The notes: generated from the letters alone by a model not told the origin. A stretch of DNA of 64,000 bases from Acanthosepion pharaonis (GCA_903632075.3 CAHIKZ030005577.1:2185001-2249000); one strand, 5' to 3'; counted from the first letter of the stretch, positions 1 through 12,360 are shown. Translations and numbers: made by a program.

Positions 1-49
<49 letters not shown>

Positions 50-52
50 ACA
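1..52. repeat. (TA)n microsatellite at window edge
   Basis: Twenty TA dinucleotides followed by a short CA-rich stretch. The repeat is cut by the window start, so its true length is unknown. Confidence 0.95.
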
Positions 53-559
53 GTGCAACTTTGGTTCTCAAATGTCGAACAAATCAGTTTCTGAACAGAA
101 AATTCGAGATGAAAATGCCTTGGTTATTGAACAAAATTTTGGTTCTCAAACAGCATTGCTGAACTGAGGTAACCTTAACAGAATAATTTGTCAGTTGACT
201 GGCATGTTGTATACATTCGTGTGTTGTGGCATGCTTTTCTTTTCCAATTTTATTGAAATGTGACTTTTTTCTCTACATTGATTCCTATTAGAAAAATAGT
301 TTTGGTTTACGAACATTTTAGGTTATGAACGAGCTTCAGGAATTAATTAAATTTAATATAAATTTTTATATATCAAGAACAATATTTTTGGAAAATGTAT
401 GACAAAGTGGAGAAGAAGTTTTCATGTGACACGTGTTATTGGACTGAATATTATTAATTATAATAATATATTGATTAACATTTAAATGTCATTTTTTTTC
501 TGGCTTAGTAGTAGTTTAAATTTTAGAATCATAATTTCTTGAAACAGATTTGATTGACT

Positions 560-1985
560 ACGGTTGTCTGTTTCTTGTGTGGCAGTCACACTTTCTTCCG
601 CAGGTTGGTATTAGAAGTTCTGTGACCTGGGCATTTTATTTCTGACTCAGCTAACCCAAGATGTCATCAGAAGTTTAGTTGGTGAATACATATAATATAC
701 TCATCAAGAAAAATAACCAAAGTGGAAATAACTAAACAAAGGAGAATGGAATAGTAATAAAGTCACTAAAATTTGGTAAAAAGTACCAGAATCCATTTAA
801 CCGTGTGTCAAAAAGTGGTCAATGGTAGAAGCAAAAAGGCATCCAAGCAAATGAGCAACAAATGCAAACAGCAAACAGGTGCTCTGCAATGCCAGCTCCA
901 AATCTTTCTACCTGAGCAGATATTATTAAGCAGCTCCAAAAGGAGCAAACTTAAGAAGATGTCTCAGTGCAGTAATGGCAGAGAAAATTATACTAATCAG
1001 GATTTCTTTGTCCAGGTTTGACTGACAACAATTCTCCAATGTTTGGACAACAATTCCAATGACAACAATACGCCATTTGCTTTAGACAAGGCGTTCAGTG
1101 TCCACTCTTCATTTAGGATTGCTTTATTAGTTAGCACTTGGCTTAAAATAAATAATATACTGACAGATATTCCAGGCATTTTTAGAAAAATTATCAGCAA
1201 TTTAAAAATGTTTTCAAAATGATGTTTTTCAAAACAAAGTTGGAAGTTATGTAGCCTATAATATTATGTAGCCTATAATATTATGTAACCTATAATATTA
1301 TGTAGCCTATAATGTCTGAAGTTTCAGTTCTAGGATTTCTATTGATTAGACATTCTTAATCTAAATTCCTGTGTGGGAGTCACACTTTCTTCAGCTGGTC
1401 AGTATTAGAAGTTCTGTGACCTGGGTAATATGTTCCCACCTTGGCTAACCCTAGATGTCAACAGAAGGTTAGTTGGTGAATATATATATAATATACTTAC
1501 TAAGCAAAATCACTGAAGAGGGAACGCCTAAATGAAGGAGAATGAAATAGCTGTAAAGTCACTGATATTGGAGGAAGAAAAATACCAGAATCCATTTAAC
1601 CATATGTCAAAAAATTGCTCAGAGGCAGAAGTAAAGTAGCATCCCAGCAAAAGAGTATAAAATGTAAGCAGCAAAAGTGCTCAGCAATGCAAGCAAAAAA
1701 TCCCTGTACCTGACCATATAATATTAAACTGCAGAAAAAGGAGCACATGCAAAGATGGCTTAATATTGTAATGACAGAGCGGATTATACAAATCAAGATT
1801 TCTTTGTGCAATCTGACTAAAATTCACCAATGTTTTGCCAACCATTCCAAAGACTACAATTCGCCAATTGCTTTCGTCAAGGTGATCTGTGTTCACTCTT
1901 CATTTAAGATTTCTTAATTTTTGAGCATTTGGCTGACAATTAATAATAATCCTGACAGATTTTCAAGGCATTTTTTGAAAAACTA
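560..1985. repeat. Diverged tandem duplication, unit about 0.8 kb
   Basis: Bases about 577-1200 and 1371-1985 are recognisably the same sequence at an offset of about 794. Both carry a GTCACACTTTCTTC block, then AGAAGTTCTGTGACCTGGG, then CCAGAATCCATTTAACC, and both end in a CAAAATGAT-TTTTTCAAAAC block. The copies differ by many substitutions and indels, so the duplication is old. The short open frames here are not conserved between the copies, so I see no gene. Confidence 0.75.
1249..1314. repeat. 17-bp minisatellite, about 4 copies
   Basis: Four head-to-tail copies of ATGTAGCCTATAATATT with one substitution (GTAACC) in the third copy. They lie at the junction between the two units of the 0.8-kb tandem duplication. 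Confidence 0.9.
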
Positions 1986-2039
1986 GAAAATCTTTTCAAA
2001 ATGATATTTTTCAAAACAGTTGGAAGGATATTATAACGA

Positions 2040-3520
2040 AGTAAATGGTTAAGAAATAACAAAATAAATTGTGTATTGAACAGTAAATACAATAGAAAAG
2101 TATTACATGACTTAGGAGTGTGTTTCGGTTGATCAGCGTTCAATCCATACAACTGTTCCCCCGAGGCTTACTTTCCTACTAATTTTATAGTAAGTGAAAG
2201 TTGGTTGGTTGGTTGTTTTATGGCATATCAAAACCTCAGTGGGTCATTTTAATGCCAACAAAATTTTTTAAATAGATTCATTGCGATAGTTTGGTAAAAA
2301 AAAAGGTGTGTATGTATACATATATACTTGAACCATTTTTCAATTACTCATATTTTTGAGTACAATCCAACTTCTTTTTGGAAATTTACAAAAAGTTTTT
2401 CTTTTTTTTAAATTACTCACTTGGTAATATTTTGTTCGCACTAGATCAAAATCTATACACTCTAACAGTATATGTTAGACTGTAAATTTCTCTTGGCATG
2501 TAGTTCATATTGGGAATTCTGTACCCTCTGGTAAATAATGGTGGGTGATGTAGGTGTGGCCTATGTGAAGGCGGGTCAGCATGACCTGTTCTTTTCTATT
2601 TTTATATTCTGAGTTCCATTCTCCAAATTTTTTCAAAGAATGTATAGCTGTTTGTATTACTGATATTTTTTAAGTATTGCTGATAAAAATTTTTCCTTCA
2701 AAAATTATTGTTGGTAATAATCCTTTATTAAAAAGTATTTCTGGTATTAAAACCTATTTTTACACAAGTTTGGGTGTTCACTATTTGCCCATAGCTGGGA
2801 CCCTAACAGGTGCTACCACCCCGGGTCAGAGTGAACCTGGGAACACCAGCAATTAAGAGGTGGTTCCACGCTCCTCGAAACCTCCTGATCAGAGGCCTTG
2901 CTGTTGGATGCAGTTTAACGTCATACCCAGGACGACATGCCATCTGGTTCATCCTTGAAAACGACAGCATTACAATACTTACACTGAATGATTACTGATA
3001 CAATAGATATCTTTGGATGATTTGAAAAAAATCACTCACAGTTGTACTGAAAAGCCAGCTTGCACAGGCTAAAAAAGAAGCTGCAATCCTTTTAGCATAA
3101 TTGTGATTATCACTAAACCTGCCTGACATCAGGTGATTCCAAAGATCTTGCTCTTTGCCGTATTTGTTTTTCTCCTTGAAGTTTTGCTGTCATCATAGTT
3201 TATGATCTTACCCAGGATGCAGATGTAGTTTATCGTCATACCCAGGACGGAGTAAGTGAAAGAGTCCACAATAGACTCATTAGAGGAAGGACACCACAAC
3301 AAAGGGAGTGCTTGATTTTCAGGTCTTGGATTTCTATAGATTAGGGATACTTGATCCAAATTTATGTTATTATAAAACAATGGAAAATTTAAACAAAATG
3401 TAATCTAAGATATGAAATAATTTCAGAAGAAAAAGTAGAATGTCCAGGAAAGTCATATGCTTATTTAAATGTTCTCATTCTATAGTAGTTCTCCATTGGC
3501 TCTTTCTGGATTATGAGGTT
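2040..3520. other. Intergenic, no gene seen
   Basis: AT-rich DNA with only short unrelated open frames. A phrase around CATACCCAGGACG occurs twice (near 2927 and 3237), hinting at an old local duplication. I see no RNA gene or coding domain. Confidence 0.6.
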
Positions 3521-3529
3521 GTATTATTT

Positions 3530-4010
3530 TATGCACACAGATTTTGGAAGGTAACTGCTGAGCATTAAGATTTTCTGAAGGATTATTGCTACCTGCTGCA
3601 ACCTGTTCAGTTGATACCATTTTTTCTCTGCCATCTGGGAGATGAACCTATGCATGTTGAGGATTAGCCTCAATTAGATCTCCTTCCTCAACAATTGGTA
3701 CAGATTTACTTTGGTTGCATATTTATTTTCATTAAAACAGGACCAGGGATACCTAACCAGGATGGTGTTGACTGTCCTGACATTGATTTCTACCAGGAAT
3801 TAAAAAGTCGCTTGTGTTGAGTAAAGTTTCTAGAGGTTGAGCAGAGATCAAATTGAATATAGCACATCTAGAAAAATGTCCCATGATTCTCTTGGAAAAG
3901 ACCATAATGTCAAAGCTAATACTACAGACCTTAAAAGGATACCATTGAATCTTTCAACCTGTTTATTGCTTGTGGCATTGTAAGGTGTTTTCACTTGATT
4001 CTATAAGAAA
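3530..4010 (-). pseudogene. LTR-retrotransposon integrase C-terminal remnant
   Basis: Read on the minus strand, this gives a broken peptide with the retroelement integrase signature of a TPYNATSNKQVERFNG block, the part of the integrase core ending in the catalytic Glu. An aromatic-rich segment (WSFPRESWD) follows, then several in-frame stops. Further on, a PDGRE-like stretch resembles the beta-strand tail found after many gypsy-type integrases. No LTRs, reverse transcriptase or protease were found nearby, so this is an isolated 5'-truncated fragment. It has no detectable similarity in detail to the gypsy element at 20.8 kb. The fold is assigned by motif recognition only; a BLASTX search against Ty3/gypsy integrases would settle it. 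Confidence 0.6.
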
Positions 4011-4312
4011 ATGCTGTGATTTCAACATTAATAATACTGACCTCTAAATGATACTCTTTGTATTCTTCTTCCTGTCCATTACCTATATTGTAAGGTGTTG
4101 TTTAATTAGCACTTATTCACATTGAGAAGAACCATTCTGTCTTTTCCCTTAAGATAAGTGATATGCCTCTGTTGGAGCAAATATGATGGACTTCTAAAAA
4201 CAGAAAATAAATGGCTTAGATAATTTATGACAATTGCAGATGCCATTTTTTTTTTATCCTACTTCAGTCATAATTTTGGAACATCTCCAAAACATTTGCA
4301 TGTTACCTTTTC

Positions 4313-4845
4313 TTCTTTTGAAAATACTGATGACCTTACGTATAAAATCTAAGCAGCCTTCCCTCTGTAAGCTGAAAGAATGGTTGTAAGGTCTCAATGT
4401 TTTATGTTTGTGACTATTATTGCTGATTGCCTCGAGGAATGTTGTTCTGAACCCTAACAAGCATAATTAAATATATCTATGGAAATAATTTTTATGGCAC
4501 CTTTAAAATATCCTCTTAGCGAATCTTGAAAATTTGCTCTGAAACATAACAAAAATAATTTAAGAATATAAAAAAATTAACAGCCAAAAGAAATCTACAA
4601 AGAATATCAATTTTTCAAAAGTTTAGTTGTCAGTAAACGTTCGAAAAATTCATATTTCAACATGATTTTGAAAGTCTTCCAATTGTTGATGACAAAAGAG
4701 ATATTTTTTTTAAAGTGAAAACTTGTTTAAAGAAGAAAAAAATGAAATTTCATGGAATTTCATCCAGTATAGCAGGCAAAAGACCAAGAATGTTGGAAAG
4801 GTGGATATACAAACAAAAGCTGCAGAGATGTTTTGGGCAGTCTCT

Positions 4846-4899
<54 letters not shown>

Positions 4900-5560
4900 C
4901 TTACTTTATACTAAGAGATTTTTCATGTCAACAATAAAATTTCCAGAACAATTCTTTGGATAAGACAAATTGGTGTAAGAATGACAATAGGAAAAAACAT
5001 CTTAGTTTTTGCAGACGCATTTTGTCTTCCGACTTTTTCAAGGCAATTCTTATACCAATTTATCTTATCCACAGAATAGTTCTGGGAATTTTAGGTATTT
5101 TCTTCTCTTGTCAGCAGAGCACATTCAGAATATCATTTGAAAATACTGATGATTTTACATATCAAATCTGAGCAACCTTCCCTCTGTAAGCAGAAAGAAT
5201 GTTTGTTAGGTCTCAGTGTTTTCTCTTTGCAACTAGTATTATTTATTGTCTCTGGTAACTGTGAACTAAAACCTTAAAAAAATAATTCAATATATCTATA
5301 TAAAAAATAATTTTTGCAGTAAAAGCTTTTTGCAATATCACAGTAGCAAATCTTGAAAGTTTGTTCTGAAACATTATAAAAATAATTCAAAATTGTTGTA
5401 ATTTGGTGCTTGCATATTTTAATAAAATGCATTTTCTACCAGATTTGGCAGCAAAAACTTATCTACAAGATGAATTTTTCAGACATTAATTTGTAATACC
5501 TCAGTTTGATTTTGAAATTCTTCCATTTGTCAATGACGAAAGAGATCTTATATTTCCAAG
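4313..5560. repeat. Diverged tandem duplication, offset about 840 bp
   Basis: Bases about 4313-4715 and 5140-5560 align by eye. Both carry TTTGAAAATACTGATGA, CCTTCCCTCTGTAAGC, a TATATCTAT block, CTCTGAAACAT or TTCTGAAACAT, and a final GACGAAAGAGAT or GACAAAAGAGAT block. The spacer holds the TA microsatellite. No coding potential is shared by the two copies. Confidence 0.75.
4851..4896. repeat. (AT)n microsatellite
   Basis: Uninterrupted AT dinucleotides, about 23 units, inside the spacer of a tandem duplication. The phrase before it (4758-4850, containing CAGGCAAAAGACCAAGAATG) recurs in diverged form near 13871 and 63225, so it belongs to a dispersed repeat. Confidence 0.95.
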
Positions 5561-5872
5561 TAAAATGTACTTGAAGAATAGAAAAAAAATTAGTTGCATC
5601 AGACTTTCACATCATAAGTATTTTTTAAAGAACTTCATTTTCACAACTGTTAAATTATTTTTTTTATGGAAGATCAAATAAGCAATAGTTCTTTTTTATT
5701 AGTAGCAAGAACAGAAATTGTTTCATAAAAATTCTGTGTCCAGTACTTGTATGTGAGCATCTATTGCCGATGAATTTACTGTCTGAAGAAAAAAAAATTT
5801 TCTGATGAATAATTAATTGTTATTATTTTTTAAGTTTTAATTAGGGTTAAATCTTTTCAAATTCTGCATATA

Positions 5873-7140
5873 TCAGGTCATCCCATAAGTTCTGTCCAAA
5901 ATTTAACTTTTTGTTAAAATAAACAAAATTTAAAGAGTATTTAAACATTATTTTTATGTTTAGATGCATTTAAACTGATCAAATTTTATTTCAGAGAACA
6001 ATAAAATTAAATTTTGTTTGATTAAAACCCTGCTAACATGGAAGTACCCAAGAATCATTTTGAGGCACATAATGCTTTATGAGTTCAAGAAAGGAAACTC
6101 AGCAGAAAAGCGGCTAGAAACATTCACTCAGTTTATGGAGAGGAATGTGAATGAAAGAACTTGCAGAAGATGGTTTGCAAAATTCAGAGGTGGAGATTTC
6201 ACCCTTGAAGATGAAGATCAAACCGGACGTCCAGTTGAGTTTGATGAAAAGCTTCTTAAAGCAGCCCTTGAAGAAAATCCTGCTTTATCAGTTGAGGAAT
6301 TGGCAGTGGTTCTCAGTTCAAACCATACAACTGTTCATCGTCATCTTCAACAACTTGGAAAAGTTCCTAAACTTGGAAAATGGGTGCCTCATGAATTGTC
6401 TGAAAACAACCTCAAATCCTGAGTTGACATCTGCTCTTCTCTCCATTCTCGCTAACTTGTTTCACCTTTTTTGGATAGACTTGTGACTGGCGATGAAAAA
6501 TGGATCTTTTATCGAAATGTTAAGCATCATAGACAGTGGCTTGGTAAAGGGGAAGGACCCTAGCCACAGCTGAGAAGGGACCTCAATGAGCAAAATGTTC
6601 TTCTTTCAATCTGGTGGGATTGCCAAGGAATAATCCACTTTGAATTCTTACCACCTAATGCAACAATTAATGCTCAAATATACTGTCAGCAATTAGAGCA
6701 TTTGAACCAAGCTTTGAGGAAAAAAAGACCTGCTCTAGTGAATCGAAAAGAGGTGAGGTTTCATTAGGACAATGCGCGACCCCACACAGCAAAAATCACA
6801 TCACAAAAGATCGAAGAACTAGGTTGGGAGAAAATTCCTCATCCACCTTATTCTCCCGATCTTGCTCCTTCAGACTACCATTTGTTTCGTAGCTTACAGA
6901 ATCATTTGGAAGAAACAGTTTTTGTAACACAGGAAGAGGTTAAAACTGACATTTGTGAGTTCTTTGAATCAAAGCTAAAATTTTTTTACAGTAATGGAAT
7001 TAGTAAGCTTGTTAATAGATGGAAGGAAGTCATAGATAATCAGGAAAAATACATTGTTGATTGAATCTGTAATTAAATGTAACATTTGGTCACTTGTTTT
7101 CTTTATTCAAAATTTGGACAGAACTTATGGGTTGACCTGA
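5873..7140 (+). mobile_element. Complete mariner element, copy 1, with TIRs and TA duplication
   Basis: A 1,268-bp Tc1/mariner-superfamily element. The left inverted repeat begins TCAGGTCATCCCATAAGT and the right end is its near-exact complement, ACTTATGGGTTGACCTGA. Each side is flanked by TA (5871-5872 and 7141-7142), the standard mariner target duplication. The length matches the usual 1.3 kb. The internal transposase gene is inactivated. A second copy about 55 kb away (61513-62776) is closely similar. Confidence 0.95.
6038..7064 (+). pseudogene. Mariner transposase, inactivated (copy 1)
   Basis: The natural start is the ATG at 6038 (MEVPKNH). An extra T at about 6056-6061 shifts the frame, and a longer open frame at 6018-6422 covers the N-terminal helix-turn-helix half. 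A TGA follows the NNLKS motif, a TAG interrupts the GEGP/PQL stretch near 6561, and the CAG of the second catalytic block (HQDNARPH) is TAG at about 6767. The mariner DD34D signature is otherwise readable: VTGDEKW, DNARPH and YSPDLAPSDY. The C-terminus runs to NRWKEVIDNQ. In life this enzyme cuts at the TIRs and inserts at TA. This copy cannot make a full protein. Confidence 0.9.
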
Positions 7141-9332
7141 TATTTGTAGTATAATTTTTTTCAGAAAGTAATGTAAAATAATTAAAATGTGAAGGTAAAT
7201 AATAAAAAGTAATACAATAAACTTAAGTTAGTTTCTTGCTTGTGCGGAAAATAAAGAAATTTTATATGAAATAAATATAATTATGTAAGTGATTAATAAA
7301 AAGGATAAGATAAAGAAATAATTATAATAGACTGGCTCTGTCTATTTAAACCCCCAGTTTTGGGTTACCTATTAAAACTTGTAACATGAAACCATCATTA
7401 TCTAACAAAAAAAGTTCTTACAATCTGAAATAATATTCTGGTTTTAAATAACCTGCAAAGAGATGGTAAGCTTTAGAAAGCAAATCAATCACTCAATAGC
7501 ACATGTTGAAAATACCTAAAAATTTAACTTGAGCTTTGTTTTGATGTCTAGATTAATCACTGATGTACTCCAAAATTATTTGCCTTCACCTTTATGGAAA
7601 TTATGAAATAATATTTCTCTAAGGTAATTTTTTAACACTATTTGGGTTGGTGATAATTAATAATAATAAAGGCTTGGAATATCAACAAAAACGATATATT
7701 GATGAATAAACTACCATGGAAAGGGTTAAATAGATATCAAGAACAATATGAGCTGAAAGCAATGTTTGGTTTGTACGATGGGCCAAGTGTTGACAGTATT
7801 CAACAGACAATGCCTGTGAAATCAACATGAGAATGGGATTAAATGCCAGTTATAAATAAAAGTTTTTGCAAAGATATCAGGATTGAAAACAAAAAACTGA
7901 ACACCAGCGGATATGTTGTCCTTCAGCTGAATGAATTGTCACCATAATGTGAGTTGTAAAATCTTCCCTGGGAAAGTGTCTCTTGGGCAAAGGTGAGAAA
8001 GCCAAATGTTTGTGTCAATTCACTTATGTGATAGCATTTGGAACAATATTTTTTAAATTAGTCTTTGACTGAATGATGGAGGTGACAGGTGCAGAAGAGT
8101 GATCAAAGAAAGAGCTGCCTGCACCCACTGAAGGGTAGCAGGCACAGATGAGACATTAAGGTGGTTGAAGGATCTGCCAATGCCCACTGGAGAGCACTGG
8201 TGGGAGATGGTAATAAGAGAAAGTAGAAGTAACCAGGCAGAGCAAAGCCTGCACGCATCATCCATGAGAGAAGGGGAATTCCCCAAAATTATGAAGTAAT
8301 TTAATTTCTCAGGACTAAAAACAATGGAGATGACAGGTGGATTAAATACCAATCCCCCCACCAATTACATCTCACTCCTACACTAGTTTTTTTTTGGTAG
8401 ACAACAATGGACTCTTGTTGGAAATCATTGGATTCACTGAAACCCAAACAACATCTTGCCCCACACTTTTCTAGTTGGAGTCCATAAATATGAATACACA
8501 AAACGAATTCAGTCAGTTGACAGTTGAGAAGAGACAGGAAGGAAGTAGTGGAGGTCACTGAAACATTCCACAACTCCTGCCGATCACGAGAACCTCCAAC
8601 TTCAGCATTGAGCCATACTTACCAAATCAGTAAAACAAATTTTGCTAACTCCGCAAGCCAAACTTAGCAGCTTTACCCAAGTGTTGCATCTGATTTAGGA
8701 ACAGGTTGGGTCGACAAACTCATGTATACTAACACCTAGACCCTAACAACTACTAACAAACCATTGTACGTAGTATTTGATATAGAAATAGTAAATTTTT
8801 TTTCTATACATTTTGGGTGCTGTATTTTCTCAAATTTTACTGTACGACGTCGCTTGACTTGGACCAGCCCAACACAAAGATACCTGTGACGAATTGATCT
8901 TAGCCTCTTTATAATCAATCAGTTGCAACATGGGGTAGGGCAGGTCAAAATTGAAGAGATCACTCCACTGATCAAACCAGGATACACCCCAGGCTGACCA
9001 CGATGAAGGTGTTACAATAGTAATATTTTTGTTTTGCTTAATTTAACATTTAATACCCTTTGAAAATGAAATAGTACTGACCTGATTCTATAACATTCTA
9101 GAAGGTTCTGGAAGAAGACAATATGCGAGTGCCACAATAGCTCATTCTATCTGCAACCATGGTAAAAACTGTTGAACTTGACAAGAAGCTGTGAATGAAG
9201 ATAATTGATATGTAGAAGCAGGAGGATGGATATCTAGCGGATGTGACAACTATGAATTATTTTGTCAAACCTAAGGTAGCAACATGTCTCCCTACAGAAA
9301 TATGAATAAACACAAACATGGATTTATAGAAC
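7141..9332. other. Intergenic, no gene seen
   Basis: AT-rich DNA without convincing coding frames. The short open frames on the minus strand at 8053-8573 have no recognisable domain. I see no RNA gene. Confidence 0.6.
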
Positions 9333-9420
9333 AATAATATTTATTAGGTGGAACGGTAATATTTATTAGGTGGAACAGTAATATTTATTAGGTGGAAAAA
9401 ACTATTTATTAGGTGGAACT
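9333..9420. repeat. 22-bp minisatellite, 4 copies
   Basis: Four consecutive units built on TATTTATTAGGTGGAAC. The fourth has diverged at its 5' part (AAAACTATTTATT). There is no gene context. DNA from 9421 to about 10370 is plain AT-rich intergenic sequence. Confidence 0.9.
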
Positions 9421-10379
9421 CTGGTGTTGTGGTAAACAAAAAGTATGAGTGTTTATCAGAGCAGTTTGTTAAGGGAATGGCAAGTGTCAGTCAAAAATCA
9501 CACATAAGCTTTTTAGAGCGAATATGCTTCAAATAGCTTATTTTTTTAAAATTTTTGCTATGCGAAACCTGTACTTACAAATAAATCCAACTTTCAGTAT
9601 AGTGTTAGATCTCATATCAAATTCCTCATCCAGGAGTGGAATTTTGTGGCACCATGTTATTCCTGGCCTAAGTGGTTGCTTCTCCTCTATCGTTATACCA
9701 CTCTCTGTTTAAATGCTGATTCTCCTCTGTTTAACGAAATTTTTAGATTTGAGGTCTTAGGTTTGATTGTCCAACATGGAATTCTTAATTCTAATTTGTT
9801 GGTTTTGTTATTTTGCTGAAGTGTTTAAGTTAACTAATGTTTAATATAAAGGTATTCCTTATGTAGGAAATTTGAATAATTTCTATTACTAATACATGCA
9901 TAAAACTAGAGCTTAAATCAGAACATATTTAGGATATATTATGCAAGAACTGTTGAATTATCAATGACTTTCAGTCTGCCAAGAGTTATCTGCTCTTAGT
10001 TTTGGTTATCTCCTCTTCTCTTTTTAGACAGTCCCTAATGTAAATAAAGCATTCACCTCGTGCGTGTGTTAAGTAAAACATATCTATGTGTTTTTTATTA
10101 AATTTGTCTTCCAGTCTGAAGTATCAAGTCTAATCAAAACACGGTATGTTCTGATCTGATTGATTCTTGACTTTATAATCTTCCTTTTTCAAGAACAGGA
10201 ATAAAATGTTTGTCTGCACAGAAATTTATTGACAAAAAAAAAGATAAAAACTTGCAAAAATTTAGTATTTGTATAAAAATTCTGTGCAACATTTCAAAGA
10301 AATGTAACATCAAAAATTACACACTAAAAAACATGTGGAAGTAAACAAGTGTTTTATTGGTGGTGTGGAGTAGGTATGC

Positions 10380-11200
10380 TTGGAAAATGTATTTCCACAA
10401 ATTTTGCAGAAGAAATGTTCCTTTCCAGAAAGTCATGCAATAAAAAAAATAATATGGCATTTATATTACTACAAAATATTCTGCTTCACAGCTAATATAA
10501 ATTTCTCTCCTGTGTGCACTAACGTGTTGTTTGAGATGTGAATTTCAAAAAATCATATTACCACATATAGGTGGTGTAATGGTTAGCAAGTTTGTCTCGC
10601 TAGAACAATTACGACTGAGTAGTGAGTTCGATCCTCATTAGGTGTCCCATACTTTCGGCTTTGTGCCACATCTAAGCTATGCTTGGAAAATAACTATATC
10701 CCAGTGAAAAGGTTTCTTTCCAGTGTGCATTAGCAAGTGACATTTGAGAGGTGGATGCGGGTAAAATTTGAAACCACAGATTTCACATTGGAAAGTATTC
10801 TCTCCAGTGTATGTTAATACATGTTGTTTGAGTGATAATTTAAAGGAAAAAGTTAGTCCAGAGATTTCACAAGGGTAAACATTCTCTCCAGTATGTGTTA
10901 ACTGATGATTTAAGAGAAAAACCTATTCAACAGATTTCACAGTGGAACGGTTTCTCTGCAGTGTATGTGAACATATGTTTTTTGAGATGTGAATTTGGGA
11001 GAAACATTGAACTACAAATTGCACAGGAGAAATGTATGTTCCCAGCAGAAAGGTTTCTGTCAAGTGTGTGGTAACAGGTTTTGTGACTGATGATTTAAGG
11101 AAAAAACTCCACAGATTTCAGATTGAAATAGTTTCTCTCCAGTGCATGTTAATATATTTTGCTTGAGATTATAATTTAGGGAACACTTAGATCCACAGAT
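10380..11200 (-). pseudogene. Decayed 3' tail of zinc-finger array
   Basis: Continuing past the stop of the zinc-finger gene on the minus strand, at least six more 84-bp finger units are recognisable. The plus strand shows repeated CACAGATTTCACA and TTTCTCTCCAGTGTG complements at the right spacing. They contain stops, frameshifts and lost Cys or His codons. The original array was therefore considerably longer than the present open frame. A tRNA-derived SINE-like insert near 10566-10690 interrupts this tail. The fingers match the style of the upstream gene (FHCEICG, HTGEKPF), so they are an extension of it and not an independent locus. Confidence 0.85.
10566..10690 (+). mobile_element. tRNA-derived SINE-like insert
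   Basis: The sequence TGGTGTAATGGTTAGCA resembles a polymerase III A box and GAGTTCGATCCTC a B box, spaced about 45 bp apart as in a tRNA. The cloverleaf stems do not close well, so a SINE head is more likely than a functional tRNA. It is inserted among decayed zinc fingers. No poly-A tail or clear target duplication was found. Confidence 0.5.
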
Positions 11201-11201
11201 T

Positions 11202-12250
11202 TCACAGTGGAATGGTTTCTCTGTGTGTTAACATGTGTTTTTTATGTGATGAAATTTGTGAAAACTTACAGCCACATATTTTACAATGGAAGCGTTTCTC
11301 TCCAGTGTGTGTCAACATGTGTGTTTTGAGACTTGAATTGTGGGAATACTTCAACCCACAGATTTCACAAGGAAACGGTTTCTCACCAGTGTGTGTTACC
11401 ATGTGTATTTTAAGATTTGACTTTTGGGAACACTTAAATCCACAGATTTCACAGTGGAATGGTTTCTCTCCGGTGTGTGTTAGCATATGATGTTTAAGAT
11501 TACCATTTAGGGAAAACTTCAATCCACAGATTTCACAATGGAAAGGTTTCTCTCCAGTGTGTGTTAACATGTGTTTTTTGAGTGATGAATTTTGCGAAAA
11601 CTTACATCCACATATTTTACAATGGAAACGTTTCTCTCCAGTGTGTGTAAACATGTGTCGTTTGAGATATGGATTTTGGGAAAACTTCAATCCACAGACT
11701 TCACAGCGGAAAGGTTTCTCTTCAGTGTGTGTATACATGTGTCGTTTCATGTGCACATTTTTGGAAAAACTAGCTCCGCAGATTTCACAATGGAAAGGTT
11801 TATCTCCAGTGTGTGTCACCATGTGTTGCTTAAGACTTGAGTTGTGGGAATATTTCAATCCACAGATTTCACAGTGGAATGGTTTCTCGCCAGTGTGTCT
11901 TAACATGTGTGTTTTGAGATTTGAACTCTGGGAACACTTAAATCCACAGATTTCACAATGGAACGGTTTTTCTCCAGTGTGTGTCAACATGTGTATTTTG
12001 AGATTTGACTTTTGGGAACACCTAAATCCACAGATTTCACAGTGGAAAGGTCTCTCTCCAGTGTGTGTTATCATGTGTTGTTTGAAATGTGAATTGTGGG
12101 AACACTTCAATCCACAGATTTTGCAGTGGAAATCTTTCTTGTTACTGTGAGTTTTCATATTTCTTCTGAGGTTTGAATTCATGTAAAATATAACACCACA
12201 GATTTCACAGCGGAATGGTTTATCTGCTATGCATGGTCTCTCATATCTCT
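11202..12250 (-). CDS. C2H2 zinc-finger protein, 11 intact fingers, frameshift-truncated
   Basis: A minus-strand frame runs to a TGA at 11204-11202. It encodes 11 intact C2H2 fingers with HTGEKPF linkers, preceded by one degenerate finger whose first His codon is Asn (LRRNMKTH). The first in-frame ATG is inside that degenerate finger at 12182, but the finger continues upstream to 12250, where CACAAG is a plausible splice acceptor. This suggests an upstream exon (see 12320-12359). Such arrays usually bind DNA in the nucleus. Helix residues vary (QKSN, HNSS, QNPY, LNGN, KNVH) while the scaffold stays constant. Fingers 2 and 9, 4 and 10, and 7 and 11 are near-duplicates, so the array grew by block duplication. 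About 5 bases are lost in the last linker (HTGEKP became HRETIP), which shifts the frame and ends the protein early. No KRAB, SCAN or BTB domain is visible. Confidence 0.85.
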
Positions 12251-12319
12251 CTTGTGAGTAAACTTAAAGTTAATTACTCATCCATGAATTCCATAATATA
12301 AGAATGCCATCTTTCTTAC

Positions 12320-12359
12320 CAATATTCATAGTTGTTTCAGCTATTCTCACAGATGCAAA
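12320..12359 (-). CDS. Probable 40-nt upstream coding exon of the zinc-finger gene
   Basis: On the minus strand a strong acceptor (TTTTTGCTTTTTCAG, ending at 12360) and a donor (GTAAGA, starting at 12319) bracket 40 nt. This segment contains ATGAATATTG. Joining base 12320 to 12250 keeps the zinc-finger frame open and makes a short leader (MNIERYERP) before the first finger. Read without splicing, the ATG frame ends in TAA within 20 codons, which supports splicing. The intron would be only 69 nt. The frame is also open upstream of the ATG within the exon, so the true start could lie in an earlier exon. The similar locus at 61.5 kb also has a CTTTGCAG acceptor at the same place. Inference from sequence signals; RNA data would decide. 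Confidence 0.5.
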
Positions 12360-12360
12360 C

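Noticed and set aside
1249..1314. CRISPR-like array
   Set aside because: Units are directly adjacent without spacers, in a eukaryotic context; it is a minisatellite.
10568..10642. Possible tRNA gene
   Set aside because: A and B box-like sequences are present, but the acceptor and anticodon stems do not pair, so a SINE head is the safer call.
11212..12150. Long plus-strand open frames opposite the zinc-finger gene
   Set aside because: Periodic antisense shadows of the 84-bp finger repeat (for example recurring FSPVCV); no independent support.
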